Positions 47,851-61,773 of a DNA stretch of 64,000 nucleotides are shown piece by piece (position 1 is the first letter of the stretch; each line of letters begins with the position of its first letter). The translations under genes were made by a program, and so were the position numbers. Source of the stretch: Streptomyces sp. B21-105 (GTDB lineage: Bacteria; Actinomycetota; Actinomycetes; Streptomycetales; Streptomycetaceae); contig NZ_JARUMJ010000001.1 in the NCBI RefSeq assembly GCF_036898465.1, positions 6,386,001 through 6,450,000 of the forward strand. Direction: 5' to 3'. The notes under the pieces were generated by a model. It saw only the letters and a list, made by a program, of their open reading frames with translations, had not been told where the DNA came from and did no database searches.

Positions 47851-47915
47851 GTCATCCAGTTAACAACTGTTCTCCGTAATTGGAAAGCCGGGAGGCGGGC
47901 TAGACTCTTGAGTCA

Positions 47916-47943
47916 GTGAACAGGTGTAACCACAACTGTTCAC
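47916..47943. promoter_or_regulatory. TetR operator candidate
   Basis: Perfect 8-bp inverted repeat GTGAACAG...CTGTTCAC with a 12-base centre. A further CTGTTC half-site lies next to the TetR start (about 47867-47872). It sits 66 bp before the TetR ATG and 50 bp before the first small gene. Confidence 0.65.
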
Positions 47944-47992
47944 CGAAAAATCACATGGGCGGCCGAATGCCGCCCCGAAGGGGGTTCGTCCC

Positions 47993-48157
47993 ATGCTGTT
48001 CCTCGTCGCCGCACTGCTGCTGTTCGGCGCCGTCCTGGGCACCGTCGCCCATGCGCCGTTCGCCTTCACGCTGGTCGCCGCCGTCGTGATCGCCGGCTGG
48101 CTCGGCATCTTCGCGCTCCGCGAGCGCCACGGCCGCCGACGCACCTCGGCCCACTGA
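47993..48157 (+). CDS. Small two-helix membrane protein (54 residues)
   Basis: The short frame MLFLVAALLLFGAVLGTV ... FTLVAAVVIAGWLGIFAL ... RERHGRRRTSAH gives two membrane helices and a basic C-terminal tail. GAAGGGGG lies at correct distance before the ATG. It follows the TetR operator, and 50 bp after it another small membrane protein gene starts. Third positions are almost all G or C. The family and function are not recognised. The arrangement suggests a TetR-controlled membrane response pair. Confidence 0.78.
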   Translation: MLFLVAALLLFGAVLGTVAHAPFAFTLVAAVVIAGWLGIFALRERHGRRRTSAH

Positions 48158-48207
48158 CCGTCCTTCCCGCGAACCGCCCCCCACTGATCGACAGGAGCTG
48201 ACCGACC

Positions 48208-48474
48208 ATGCAACTCACCGCACCGGCCACACGTCGCACCGGCGTCCGGGACGCCGACGGCATGGCCGTCGCGTCCTTCATCCTGGGCCTGCTGGGCCTG
48301 CTCGTCCTCAACGTCTTCCTCGGCCCCATCGCCGTGGTCCTCGCGGCCGTGGCCCTCTGGCGCGGCACCGCCCGCCGCGGCCGCGCCTACCTCGGTCTCG
48401 CGCTGGGCGTCGCCGACCTGCTGGTCCTGGTCGCGTTCATGCAGGCCGACTCGACGGTCTCCTGGAGCTTCTGA
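48208..48474 (+). CDS. DUF4190-like small membrane protein
   Basis: 88 residues with two membrane helices (MAVASFILGLLGLLVLNVFLG and YLGLALGVADLLVLVAFM) around a basic loop RGTARRGR. This is the pattern of DUF4190-type membrane proteins, G-x4-G-rich in the first helix. ATG with CAGGAGCTG upstream. It very probably forms one transcript with the 54-residue gene behind the TetR palindrome. Confidence 0.8.
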   Translation: MQLTAPATRRTGVRDADGMAVASFILGLLGLLVLNVFLGPIAVVLAAVALWRGTARRGRAYLGLALGVADLLVLVAFMQADSTVSWSF

Positions 48475-48544
48475 CCGCCGCGCTCGCACCTGCGACCGCA
48501 CCTGAGCGAGGCGCGCCACCCGGCCCCCGTAGAATCAGGCCACC

Positions 48545-49708
48545 ATGGCATACCTCGACCACGCCGCGACCACGCCGATGCTCCCCGAGGCGGTCGAGGC
48601 GCTCACCGCGCACCTGAGCATCACCGGTAACGCCTCCTCCCTCCACGCAGCCGGCCGACAGGCCCGCCGCACGGTCGAGGAAGCCCGTGAGACCCTCGCG
48701 GAAGCGCTCGGCGCCCGCCCCAGCGAGGTCGTCTTCACCTCCGGCGGCACCGAGGCCGACAACCTCGCGGTCAAAGGCCTGTACTGGTCCCGCCGCGCCG
48801 CCGACCCGGCCCGCACCCGTGTCCTGGCCAGCCCCGTCGAGCACCACGCCGTGCTCGACGCCGTGCACTGGCTCGGCGAGCACGAGGGCGCCACGGTCGA
48901 GTACCTGCCCGTCGACGCCGAGGGGCGGGTCCATCCCGACGCCCTTCGCGACGCGATCGCACGCAACCCCCATGACGTCGCGCTGGCCACCGTGATGTGG
49001 GCCAACAACGAGATCGGCACGATCCTGCCGGTCCGTGAACTGGCCGACGTGGCAGCCGAGTTCGACGTCCCACTGCACGCCGACGCGGTGCAGGCCTTCG
49101 GCCAGGTTCCCGTCGATTTCGCCGCCTCCGGGCTCGCCGCCATGACGGTCTCCGGTCACAAGATCGGCGGACCGTACGGCATCGGCGCCCTGCTGCTGGG
49201 CCGCGAGCACACCCCCGTGCCCGTCCTGCACGGCGGTGGGCAGGAGCGGCATGTCCGATCCGGCACCCTCGACGTCCCCGCGATCGCCTCCTTCGCGGTC
49301 GCCGGACGTCTCGCCGCCGAGCAGCGCGAGTGGTTCGCCCGGGAGATCGGCGCGCTGCGCGACACCCTGATCGACGCCGTGCGCGCGGCCGTCCCGGACG
49401 CGATCCTCGGCGGCGACCCCGTGGACCGGCTGCCGGCCAACGCCCACTTCACCTTCCCGGGCTGCGAGGGCGACTCGCTGCTGCTGCTCCTGGACGCCCA
49501 GGGCATCGAGTGCTCCACCGGCTCCGCCTGCACCGCCGGCGTGGCCCAGCCCAGCCATGTGCTGCTGGCCACCGGCGTCGACCCCGACCTGGCCCGCGGC
49601 ACCCTGCGCTTCTCCCTCGGCCACACCTCCACCGAGGCCGACGTGGAAGCGGTGGCCAAGGCCATCGGCCCGGCCGTCGAGCGGGCTCGCGCGGCGGGCC
49701 TGACGTGA
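48545..49708 (+). CDS. Cysteine desulfurase (IscS/NifS type)
   Basis: 387 residues. PLP enzyme that takes sulfur from cysteine onto a protein Cys and passes it on. Motifs: YLDHAATTP start, [21 protein letters not shown] lysine in [10 protein letters not shown] (Lys 206), and a short active-site loop [11 protein letters not shown] with Cys 323. mnmA follows about 0.8 kb downstream on the same strand, so this is the likely sulfur donor for tRNA 2-thiouridine formation, and possibly for Fe-S clusters too. ATG behind a GCGCC-rich leader. Confidence 0.95.
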   Translation: MAYLDHAATTPMLPEAVEALTAHLSITGNASSLHAAGRQARRTVEEARETLAEALGARPSEVVFTSGGTEADNLAVKGLYWSRRAADPARTRVLASPVEHHAVLDAVHWLGEHEGATVEYLPVDAEGRVHPDALRDAIARNPHDVALATVMWANNEIGTILPVRELADVAAEFDVPLHADAVQAFGQVPVDFAASGLAAMTVSGHKIGGPYGIGALLLGREHTPVPVLHGGGQERHVRSGTLDVPAIASFAVAGRLAAEQREWFAREIGALRDTLIDAVRAAVPDAILGGDPVDRLPANAHFTFPGCEGDSLLLLLDAQGIECSTGSACTAGVAQPSHVLLATGVDPDLARGTLRFSLGHTSTEADVEAVAKAIGPAVERARAAGLT

Positions 49709-49743
49709 CACACGTACCCAGGTGACGTGAGCCGTGCGAAGCG

Positions 49744-50403
49744 TCAGGCGGCGGCCGCGTGCGCCGCGGCGACGAGCCGCAGGTACCGCTTCCAGTCCCA
49801 GTGCTCGCCGGGATCGGTGTGGTCCGTGCCCGGCACCTCCACGTGCCCGATGATGTGCTCCCGGTCCACGGGTATGTCGTAGCGCCGGCAGACCGCGGCG
49901 GTCAGCCGGGCGGACGACGCGTACATCACGTCCGTGAAATCCTGCGGGCGGTCGACGAACCCCTCGTGCTCGATGCCCACACTGCGCTCGTTGTAGGAGC
50001 GGTTGCCCGCGTGGTACGCCACGTCCAACTCGCGGACCATCTGCGTGACGCGGCCGTCCCTGCCGACGATGTAGTGCGCCGCCGCACGGTGCCCCGGGTC
50101 CTCGAACGCCTTCACCGCGCTCCCCAGGTCCCCCTGGGTGACGTGGATGACGACCATGTCTATCCCGTAGTCGTCCGGCCGGTCCGCCCAGCGGAAGTTC
50201 GCCTCCGACGCCGGCACCCAGCGCGCGCCCCCGAAGTCCACCGCGCCCTCCACCCGCCGGCGGCGCACGCCGGGCAGCCGCCAGTACAGCCGCGTCAGCT
50301 CCTCACGCGCCAGCACGCCCGTGCCGACCGCAGCCGCCACGCCGCCGATCAGCAGCGCGCGCCGGCCGATCCGCCGATCGGAGTCACCTCGTGTCGCCCC
50401 CAT
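49744..50403 (-). CDS. Tat-exported N-acetylmuramoyl-L-alanine amidase (Amidase_2)
   Basis: 219 residues. The N-terminal [17 protein letters not shown] is a twin-arginine-type signal. The amidase_2 domain follows with the zinc ligands [11 protein letters not shown] (His), and later [17 protein letters not shown] (His and Asp), plus [12 protein letters not shown]. It hydrolyses the bond between muramic acid and L-Ala in peptidoglycan outside the membrane. ATG at 50403 with GAAGGACAGG upstream; the longer in-frame extension is not supported. Inserted on the opposite strand between the desulfurase and mnmA genes. Confidence 0.9.
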   Translation of the reverse strand: MGATRGDSDRRIGRRALLIGGVAAAVGTGVLAREELTRLYWRLPGVRRRRVEGAVDFGGARWVPASEANFRWADRPDDYGIDMVVIHVTQGDLGSAVKAFEDPGHRAAAHYIVGRDGRVTQMVRELDVAYHAGNRSYNERSVGIEHEGFVDRPQDFTDVMYASSARLTAAVCRRYDIPVDREHIIGHVEVPGTDHTDPGEHWDWKRYLRLVAAAHAAAA

Positions 50404-50509
50404 GACCTGTCCTTCCTCGGACCGATCCGTCGGACAGGTCCGGCCCCTCGAGATCGTCAACGGATACCCGAGGGCCCGGGTTCCCGGCGCCCCGTACCCT
50501 GAAAGGGTT

Positions 50510-51640
50510 ATGACTGAGACCTCGCAGCCCACCCGCCCCCTTCGCGTGCTCGCCGCCATGTCCGGCGGGGTCGACTCCGCCGTCGCCGCCGCCCGCGCCG
50601 CGGAAGCCGGTCACGACGTGACCGGCGTCCACCTCGCGCTCTCCGCGAACCCGCAGTCGTTCCGCACCGGCGCGCGGGGCTGCTGCACGATCGAGGACTC
50701 CCGCGACGCCCGCCGCGCCGCCGACGTCATCGGCATCCCGTTCTACGTCTGGGACCTCGCCGACCGTTTCCGCGAGGACGTCGTCGACGACTTCGTCGCC
50801 GAGTACGAGGCAGGCCGCACGCCCAACCCCTGCCTGCGCTGCAACGAGAAGATCAAGTTCGCCGCGCTGCTCGACAAGGCGCTCGCGCTCGGCTTCGACG
50901 CGGTGTGCACCGGCCACTACGCGAAGGTGCTGGTCCGTGAGGACGGCACGCGCGAACTGCACCGCGCCTCCGACATGGCGAAGGACCAGTCGTACGTCCT
51001 CGGCGTGCTGGACGACCGGCAGCTCGCCCACGCGCTCTTCCCCCTCGGCGACACGGTCACGACCAAGGACGAGATCCGCGCCGAGGCCGAGCGCCGGGGC
51101 CTCGCCGTCGCCAAGAAGCCCGACTCCCATGACATCTGCTTCATCGCCGACGGCGACACCCAGGGCTTCCTCGCCCAGCGGCTGGGCCGGGCCGAGGGCG
51201 ACATCGTCGACGAGTCCGGCGCGAAGATCGGCACCCACGAGGGCGCGTACGGCTTCACCGTCGGCCAGCGCAAGGGCCTGCGCATCGGCACCCCGGCCGC
51301 CGACGGCAAGCCGCGCTACGTCCTGGACATCTCCCCGGTGAACAACACGGTGACGGTCGGCCCGGCCGCCTCCCTCGACGTCGGCGCGCTGACCGCGATC
51401 AAGCCCCGCTGGTGCGGCGCCGCCCCCACCGGCCCCGGCGTCTACACGGCCCAGCTGCGCGCCCACGGCGGCGAGACCGAGGTGGCCGCCGAACTCGTCG
51501 ACGGCCGCCTCGAGGTCACGTTCACCGAGCCGGTCCGGGGTGTGGCCCCCGGCCAGGCGATCGTGCTGTACGACGGCACGCGCGTGGTCGGCTCCGCCAC
51601 CATCGCGTCGACCGTGCGCACGGCGGCAGGGGTGGCCTGA
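50510..51640 (+). CDS. mnmA: tRNA-specific 2-thiouridylase
   Basis: 376 residues. It adenylates and thiolates U34 of tRNA Lys, Glu and Gln. P-loop [12 protein letters not shown], catalytic Cys 108 in NPCLRCN, resolving Cys 210 in [10 protein letters not shown], and GHYAKV and GQRKGLRIG motifs. GAAAGGG two bases before the ATG gives a strong but close ribosome binding site. Divergent from the amidase gene (106 bp). Sulfur presumably comes from the desulfurase encoded upstream. Confidence 0.96.
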   Translation: MTETSQPTRPLRVLAAMSGGVDSAVAAARAAEAGHDVTGVHLALSANPQSFRTGARGCCTIEDSRDARRAADVIGIPFYVWDLADRFREDVVDDFVAEYEAGRTPNPCLRCNEKIKFAALLDKALALGFDAVCTGHYAKVLVREDGTRELHRASDMAKDQSYVLGVLDDRQLAHALFPLGDTVTTKDEIRAEAERRGLAVAKKPDSHDICFIADGDTQGFLAQRLGRAEGDIVDESGAKIGTHEGAYGFTVGQRKGLRIGTPAADGKPRYVLDISPVNNTVTVGPAASLDVGALTAIKPRWCGAAPTGPGVYTAQLRAHGGETEVAAELVDGRLEVTFTEPVRGVAPGQAIVLYDGTRVVGSATIASTVRTAAGVA

Positions 51641-51754
51641 CCGCCGCCCGGATCCCCTGACCGTGGCTGCCGATACGGAGTGGCCTGACCGTCGCCTGGA
51701 TCCCCTGACCGTGGCCGGAGTGACCTGACCCACCGCGAGGGGCGGGCCCGACCG

Positions 51755-52540
51755 TCAGTCCCGCGCGGAGAAGAACTCCGCCAGCACGGGCGCGAGGACG
51801 TTCGGGTCGACCATGTGGGACTGGCCTTCCAGCGTCCGGTACGTCCCGCGGGGCACCGCCTCCGCGACGGTGCGCACCGCCTCGCGCAGCCAGGGCGGGC
51901 TCGCCTCGCCCGCCACTGCCAGCACCGGCACGCCGACCGACGCCAGCCGCTCCCGGGGCGCCGGCCCGCCGCCCATGACGGCGTCGTCGTAGGCGAGGGT
52001 CGGCGCGACGGCCTCCATCCCCGCCCACATGGGCGACCTGCGGGCGCCCTGGATCATCTCCTCGGCCAGTCCCGTCAAGCGCAGGAACAGCTCGACCGCG
52101 TCCCCGCGCCGCCCCTGCGCGAGCGCCTCGGTCAGGGCCGCCGTGTACGCGGCGCGCTCCCGCGTCCCCTCCTCGTCGACGGCGAACGGCGTCTCGTAGA
52201 CGGCCACCCGGCGCACCGGCAGCCCGGCCGCCGCCGCCTCCAGCACGAGCGCCCCGCCGGACGAGACGCCGTACAGCGCTGCCTCGCCGCCCGCCGCCTC
52301 CACCAGGGCGCCCAGGTCCTCGACCTCGCGCTCCACCGCGTACGGCGCCGTGTCGCCGCTCTCGCCGCGGCCCCGGCGGTCGTACCAGAGGACGGTGAAG
52401 CGGTCGGCGAGCAGCCCGGCCAGGGGCGCCACGGTGCCGCCCGTGGACATCGCCCCGCTCACGAGGATGAGCGCGGGACCCTGTCCGGCGCGCGAGTACG
52501 CGAGTTCGGTGCCGTCGCGGGAAATCGTCTTCTTGTCCAT
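51755..52540 (-). CDS. Alpha/beta hydrolase
   Basis: 261 residues with the alpha/beta hydrolase order: oxyanion strand ALILVSGAM, VLWYDRRGRGESG, nucleophile elbow YGVSSGGAL, acid loop near VPVLAVAGEASP and His in LEGQSHMVDP. No signal peptide; cytoplasmic. The substrate cannot be judged. ATG at 52540, 38 bp behind the DUF427 gene in the same direction, so they may be co-transcribed. Between mnmA and this gene, GGATCCCCTGACCGTGGC-like sequence is repeated twice (51651-51668, 51697-51714). Confidence 0.85.
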   Translation of the reverse strand: MDKKTISRDGTELAYSRAGQGPALILVSGAMSTGGTVAPLAGLLADRFTVLWYDRRGRGESGDTAPYAVEREVEDLGALVEAAGGEAALYGVSSGGALVLEAAAAGLPVRRVAVYETPFAVDEEGTRERAAYTAALTEALAQGRRGDAVELFLRLTGLAEEMIQGARRSPMWAGMEAVAPTLAYDDAVMGGGPAPRERLASVGVPVLAVAGEASPPWLREAVRTVAEAVPRGTYRTLEGQSHMVDPNVLAPVLAEFFSARD

Positions 52541-52578
52541 GCCTGTGCAGACTGCCGCACGGCGCGGCCCTCATCGCC

Positions 52579-52902
52579 CTACGACACCTCGGCTTCGTAG
52601 AAGCAGAGGTGGTTCTTGATCTGTGCGACGTCCGGCTTCGGATCCGGATAGGCCCAGACGAGGTCGGCCGCGCCCGGCAGCGACCAGTAGGACGCCGTTC
52701 CCTTGAAGGGGCAGTAGGTGTGCGTGTCGGAGGGTGTCAGCGCGTCGAGCCGGACGTCCTCGGCGGGGATGTAGTACCGCGCCGGACAACCGGTCTCGCG
52801 CAGGACGAGCGCCCGGTCGGTCTCGGCCAGCACCTGGCCGTCATGAACGACCCTGACGTGCCGGTCGTCCCGCTCGATCGTGATCGTGTGTCCTCGGCTC
52901 AT
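52579..52902 (-). CDS. DUF427 family protein
   Basis: 107 residues. It matches DUF427 (beta-rich, Tudor-like small domain): HVRVVHDGQVLAETDRALVLRE, PARYYIPAEDVR, THCPFKG-like TYCPFKGTASYWS and VAWAYPDPKP-like VWAYPDPKPDVA. The function of the family is not established. ATG at 52902 behind GAGGACAC. Divergent from the SDR gene, with 64 bp between. Confidence 0.88.
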   Translation of the reverse strand: MSRGHTITIERDDRHVRVVHDGQVLAETDRALVLRETGCPARYYIPAEDVRLDALTPSDTHTYCPFKGTASYWSLPGAADLVWAYPDPKPDVAQIKNHLCFYEAEVS

Positions 52903-52966
52903 GTCACGTCAGCGCTCACGGGGCCGCGCTTCTTCCCGCGACGAACGACCCGGCGATGATGCGAGC

Positions 52967-53665
52967 ATGGCGGGCATGGCTACTCATGTGATCACCGGAG
53001 CGGGATCCGGCATCGGCGCGGCCGTCGCCCGCCGTCTGCACGCGCGCGGGGACGAACTCGTGCTGCACGCGCGCGACGCCGGCCGCGGCAAGGAACTCGC
53101 GGCGGAGTTCCCCGGCGCGCGGACGCTCGTCGGCGATCTCGCCGACCCCGACAAGCTGAGCTGGGCCTTCTCCCACCAGAGCCTCCCCGACCGGGTGGAC
53201 TCCCTCCTGCACATCGCCGGAGTGGTCGATCTCGGCCCGGTCGGCGAGCTCACTCCGAAGTCCTGGCGGCACCAGCTCAACGTCAACCTGATCGCCCCCG
53301 CGGAGCTGACCCGGCACTTCCTGCCGCAACTGCGCGCCGCGCGCGGCCACGTGCTGTTCGTCAACTCGGGCGCGGGCCTGAGCGCGAGCGCCGGCTGGTC
53401 CGCGTACGCCGCCTCCAAGCACGGCCTGAAGGCCCTCGCCGACTCGCTGCGGGCCGAGGAGCACGGGGGCGGCGTCCGCGTCACCTCCGTCTACCCCGGC
53501 CGCACGGCCAGCCCCATGCAGGCCAAGGTGCACCAGCAGGAGGGCAAGGAGTACGACCCCGCCGCCTGGATCGACCCCGAGTCGGTGGCCACCACGATCC
53601 TGACGGCGCTCGACCTTCCGAGGGACGCAGAGATCAACGACCTGACGGTACGGCCGGGGCGCTGA
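52967..53665 (+). CDS. Short-chain dehydrogenase/reductase
   Basis: 232 residues, classical SDR: cofactor motif TGAGSGIGAAVA, NVN at LNVNLIAPAEL, catalytic Ser in FVNSGAGLS and YxxxK in WSAYAASKHG. NAD(P)H-dependent reductase with unknown substrate. ATG at 52967 or 52976 (MATHVITG); the latter matches the family start more closely. It is followed after 29 bp by the MetE-like gene in the same direction. Confidence 0.9.
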   Translation: MAGMATHVITGAGSGIGAAVARRLHARGDELVLHARDAGRGKELAAEFPGARTLVGDLADPDKLSWAFSHQSLPDRVDSLLHIAGVVDLGPVGELTPKSWRHQLNVNLIAPAELTRHFLPQLRAARGHVLFVNSGAGLSASAGWSAYAASKHGLKALADSLRAEEHGGGVRVTSVYPGRTASPMQAKVHQQEGKEYDPAAWIDPESVATTILTALDLPRDAEINDLTVRPGR

Positions 53666-53694
53666 CGGTCCGTCGCGCTACGTACGCTTCACCC

Positions 53695-56903
<3,209 letters not shown>

Positions 56904-57104
56904 GCGCGTCGGCGGTTGAAGGCCACCCGATTGGCGCATACCAGATGCATACGGGTGGCCGGGGCGCATTCGGGCAACCGTCGACGACCGCTGCCCGTGG
57001 AAGCCTTCTGCGGCCTACTGTTGAGACGTGCGCCTGCCGTGCCCGGGGTTGTCAGGGCAACGGGCCGCGTGGCGTGGGCACCGCCGGCTGTGAGAGGGAC
57101 GGGA

Positions 57105-59357
57105 ATGGAACCGACCGAGAGCGCCGCCCCGGAGTCATGGCTGCGCCGGCGCCGGGTCGCCGGCGTCCGGTGGGGGAACCGGCGGGGGAACCGGTGGGCG
57201 GGGCGCTCCGAACGGCGGCCGGCCGCGGAGACCTACCTGCCGCACCCCACCCCGCGCCCCGTTCTCGCCGGCGGCCTCGCCGCCCTGCCCCCCGGGGCGC
57301 CCGGCGCCGAAGCCGACCGACGGCCGTCCTGGCCCACCCTGCCCACGTCGGTCGTCACGGCGGCCGCCCTCGTCCTCGGCGCCGGGTTCTCCCGCGCCTA
57401 CGCCGACCACCACGCCCTCTTCCCGTCCGGCACGACCGGCTGGGCGCTGGCCGTCCTCGCCGGCGTCGTCGTCGGCCACCTGGTCCTCCTCGGCCCGGCC
57501 CGCTGGTGGGGCGGCACCGGCTCCGGCGCCGCCCTCACCCTCGCCGTGCTGCTGCTGTACGGGTGGGTGCCGGCCGGCCTGGTCAGCCTCACCGTCGTCG
57601 TCCTGGTCGGCATAGCCCGGCGCCACCGCTGGCGGCAGGGCGTCCTGCACGGCGCGGTGGACGTCCTCGGCATCGGCGCGGGCGCCCTGCTGCTGGCCGC
57701 CTGCGGACGGATACCGTCCGTGGAACATCCCTGGACCCCCGGCAGTTGGACGGTCTACACCGGCCCGCAGGTGGTCCTGGTGGCCGTCGCCTACCTCGCC
57801 GTCACCCGCGTCCTGCTCTGGTACCTGAACGCCCCCCGCGTCGGCGGACTGCCCACCGTCGCCCGCACCGCCCTGGTCAGACAGGGCCTGGTCGCCGTCG
57901 CCCTGCTCGGCATCGCCCCGCTCATCTGCGTGGTGGCCGTCGCCAAGCCGATCCTGCTGCCGCTGTTCGCCATCCCGCTCATCGCCCTCGACTCCACCCT
58001 GTGGATGGCCCGAGCCCGCGCCGAGGAGCAGCTGCGCGACCCGCTCACCGGTCTGCCCAACCGCCAGTGGCTCCTGGAGCGGATCTGGACCGCCCTGGAC
58101 GACGCCGAGCGCATCGGCGCCCGGTCCGCCCTGATGCTGATCGACCTCGACCGCTTCCGCTCGGTCAACGACACCCTCGGACACCTCGCCGGTGACCGGC
58201 TGCTGCTCCAGATCGCCGACCGGCTGAAGCTCGCCCTCCCGCGCGGCGCGGAGGTCGCCCGGCTCGGCGGGGACGAGTTCGCCGTCTTACTGCCCGTCGC
58301 CGACTCCACGACCTCGGCGACCCGGGTCGCCCGCAGCCTGGTCTCCGACCTCAGCTCGCCGCTCGACCTCGACGGACTCACCCTCGTCCTGGAGGCCAGC
58401 GCGGGCGTCGCCGTCTTCCCCGACCACGCACTCGACGCCGAGGGCATGCTGCGCCGGGCCGACGTGGCGATGTACCAGGCCAAGCGGGACCGCACCGGAG
58501 TCGAGGTGTACGAGTCCAAACGCGACTCCAACACCCCCGACCGGCTCGGCCTGCTGGGCGACCTGCGGCGCGCCCTCGACGCGCACGAGGTGCAACTGCA
58601 CTACCAGCCGAAGGTCCGCTTCGACGGACAGGTGGCCGGGCTGGAGGCCCTGGTCCGCTGGGTGCACCCGGAGCGCGGGAAGGTCCCGCCGGACGAGTTC
58701 ATCGCCATCGCCGAGTCGTCCGGGCTGATGCCGCACCTCACCGAGTATGTGCTGGACACGGCGCTCGGCCAGGTCGCCCGGTGGCGGGCCCAAGGGCTGT
58801 TCGTGCCGGTCGCGGTCAACGTCTCCCCGCGCGACGTCCACACGCCGGGCTTCGCGGGATCGGTCGCGGCGCGTCTCGCCCGGCACGGAGTGCCCGCGGG
58901 CGCGCTCCAACTGGAGATCACCGAACACGTCCTCCTGGAGGACCCGCAGCGCGCCGCCGACACCCTCAACGCACTGACCGGCCACGGCGTGAAGATGTCC
59001 CTCGACGACTTCGGCACCGGCTACTCCTCCCTGGTGCACCTGCGGCGGCTGCCGGTGAGCGAGCTGAAGATCGACCGCTCCTTCGTGGCGCGGCTGGCCG
59101 TCGACGCCGAGGACGCGGAGATCGTGCGCTGCACCGTCGACCTCGCGCATTCCCTGGGGCTCCTGGTCGTCGCCGAGGGCGTCGAGGACGACGAGACCTG
59201 GGAACGCCTGCGCGACCTGGGCTGCGACGCCGTGCAGGGCTGGCTGGTGGCGGCCGCCATGCCGGCGGACGAGACGACGGCGTGGCTGCGGGCCAGAGGC
59301 GCGCGCGGCTGGCAGCGCCCGCGGGCCGCGCTGCCGGCGGCCGCCACCGAGGAGTAG
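57105..59357 (+). CDS. rmdB: Membrane GGDEF-EAL cyclic di-GMP enzyme
   Basis: 750 residues: a cytosolic Arg-rich N-terminus, a membrane region of six to eight helices (about 85-295), a GGDEF domain with intact RLGGDEFAV (GGDEF 388-392) and an EAL domain with GLEALVRW (EAL 514-516), DDFGTGYSS and LKIDRSFV all intact. It can both make and break c-di-GMP in principle; the S. coelicolor orthologue RmdB affects development. The RxxD inhibitory site is not canonical (RGAE, shifted). Codon 395 is TTA (58287-58289), so translation may need the bldA tRNA. ATG at 57105 with GAGAGGGACGG upstream. Confidence 0.93.
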   Translation: MEPTESAAPESWLRRRRVAGVRWGNRRGNRWAGRSERRPAAETYLPHPTPRPVLAGGLAALPPGAPGAEADRRPSWPTLPTSVVTAAALVLGAGFSRAYADHHALFPSGTTGWALAVLAGVVVGHLVLLGPARWWGGTGSGAALTLAVLLLYGWVPAGLVSLTVVVLVGIARRHRWRQGVLHGAVDVLGIGAGALLLAACGRIPSVEHPWTPGSWTVYTGPQVVLVAVAYLAVTRVLLWYLNAPRVGGLPTVARTALVRQGLVAVALLGIAPLICVVAVAKPILLPLFAIPLIALDSTLWMARARAEEQLRDPLTGLPNRQWLLERIWTALDDAERIGARSALMLIDLDRFRSVNDTLGHLAGDRLLLQIADRLKLALPRGAEVARLGGDEFAVLLPVADSTTSATRVARSLVSDLSSPLDLDGLTLVLEASAGVAVFPDHALDAEGMLRRADVAMYQAKRDRTGVEVYESKRDSNTPDRLGLLGDLRRALDAHEVQLHYQPKVRFDGQVAGLEALVRWVHPERGKVPPDEFIAIAESSGLMPHLTEYVLDTALGQVARWRAQGLFVPVAVNVSPRDVHTPGFAGSVAARLARHGVPAGALQLEITEHVLLEDPQRAADTLNALTGHGVKMSLDDFGTGYSSLVHLRRLPVSELKIDRSFVARLAVDAEDAEIVRCTVDLAHSLGLLVVAEGVEDDETWERLRDLGCDAVQGWLVAAAMPADETTAWLRARGARGWQRPRAALPAAATEE

Positions 59358-59717
59358 CCCCCACGAGCCGCGGACAACGCTCTCGCGGCCCGCGGACGAG
59401 CAGCCCTCACCGGGGCGCGGACGGCCGGCTCTCGCGGCGGCGGAGGGACAGCTCTCGCGGCAGCCGACGGGCAGCTCCTGCAGCCGCGAACAGGCAGAAG
59501 CCCTCGCGGGGCGCGGACGGCCGGCTCTCGCGGGTCATGGACGGGCGGTTCTCACGGGGCGCGGACGGCCGGCTCTCGCGGGCGTGGGCAAGCACCTCTC
59601 GCCGGCGTGGACGCGCAGCTCCAGCGGGCCGGTGAGGAAGCGTTTCACGGGCACGGGGCCCAGCACCCTAGGATTGGCCCCAGACCACACACTCACTCCA
59701 CCCCAGAGGAACGCTGC
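59358..59717. other. 360-bp gap with repeats before gatC
   Basis: Repeat-rich to about 59600, then the gatC leader. No gene is supported; short Arg/Ser/Pro frames on the minus strand come from the repeats. Confidence 0.6.
59412..59581. repeat. 26-bp interspersed direct repeat, three copies
   Basis: A 26-bp unit (GGGGCGCGGACGGCCGGCTC...) is identical at 59412-59437, 59508-59533 and 59556-59581, with shorter GCTCTCGCGG pieces in between. The irregular spacing (70 and 22 bp) excludes CRISPR. Confidence 0.85.
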
Positions 59718-60014
59718 ATGCCTGGCATCACGCGCGAGGAGGTCGCCCACCTCGCCCGGCTGGCGCGTCTGGAGCTGAAGCCCGAAGAGCTCGAACACTT
59801 CGCGGGACAGCTGGACGACATCATCGGCGCGGTCGCCCGCGTCAGCGAGGTCGCCGACCAAGACGTACCGCCGACCTCGCACCCGCTCCCGCTGACCAAC
59901 GTCATGCGGGCGGACGAGGTCCGTCCGTCGCTCACCCCCGAGCAGGCGCTCTCCGGCGCCCCGGCCCAGGAGCAGCAGCGTTTCAAGGTGCCGCAGATCC
60001 TGGGGGAGGACTAA
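59718..60014 (+). CDS. gatC: Asp/Glu-tRNA amidotransferase subunit C
   Basis: 98 residues: [18 protein letters not shown] and [19 protein letters not shown] are standard GatC helices, ending PQILGED. It clamps GatA to GatB in the complex that converts misacylated Glu-tRNA(Gln) or Asp-tRNA(Asn). ATG behind AGAGGAACG. Five bp to gatA. Confidence 0.97.
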   Translation: MPGITREEVAHLARLARLELKPEELEHFAGQLDDIIGAVARVSEVADQDVPPTSHPLPLTNVMRADEVRPSLTPEQALSGAPAQEQQRFKVPQILGED

Positions 60015-60019
60015 CCGCC

Positions 60020-61518
<1,499 letters not shown>

Positions 61519-61522
<4 letters not shown>

Positions 61523-61758
61523 GTGCACTGAACAAGGCCAAGGGCTTCAAGAAGTCCAAGTCCGGCACGTACCTGTCCATCGCCGGCACCGCCTTCGGCG
61601 CGATCGGCGTCGCCAAGCGGCTGAAGAAGGCCCGTGCCGAGAAGGACACGCTGGTCCTGATCGACGCCACCGTGTCCGCCGTCGCCATCGTCACCGGCCT
61701 CGCCATCCTGTACCGCGAGCTGAAGCGGCTGGGCGACGACGACGTCCTGCTGGGCTGA
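61519..61758 (+). CDS. Conserved small protein between gatA and gatB (79 residues)
   Basis: Highly basic N-terminus ([16 protein letters not shown]) then two hydrophobic segments ([15 protein letters not shown] and [21 protein letters not shown]) and an acidic end. It looks like a small membrane-associated protein. The GTG overlaps the gatA stop by four bases and gatB begins 15 bp after its end, so it is an integral member of the gat operon. No known Gat function is assigned to it; I do not recognise the family. Confidence 0.82.
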
Positions 61759-61773
61759 GAGGGAAGTTTCACC

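Noticed and set aside
59412..59581. Possible CRISPR array
   Set aside because: Only three copies, spacers of 70 and 22 bp with partial repeats inside, and no cas genes anywhere in the window.
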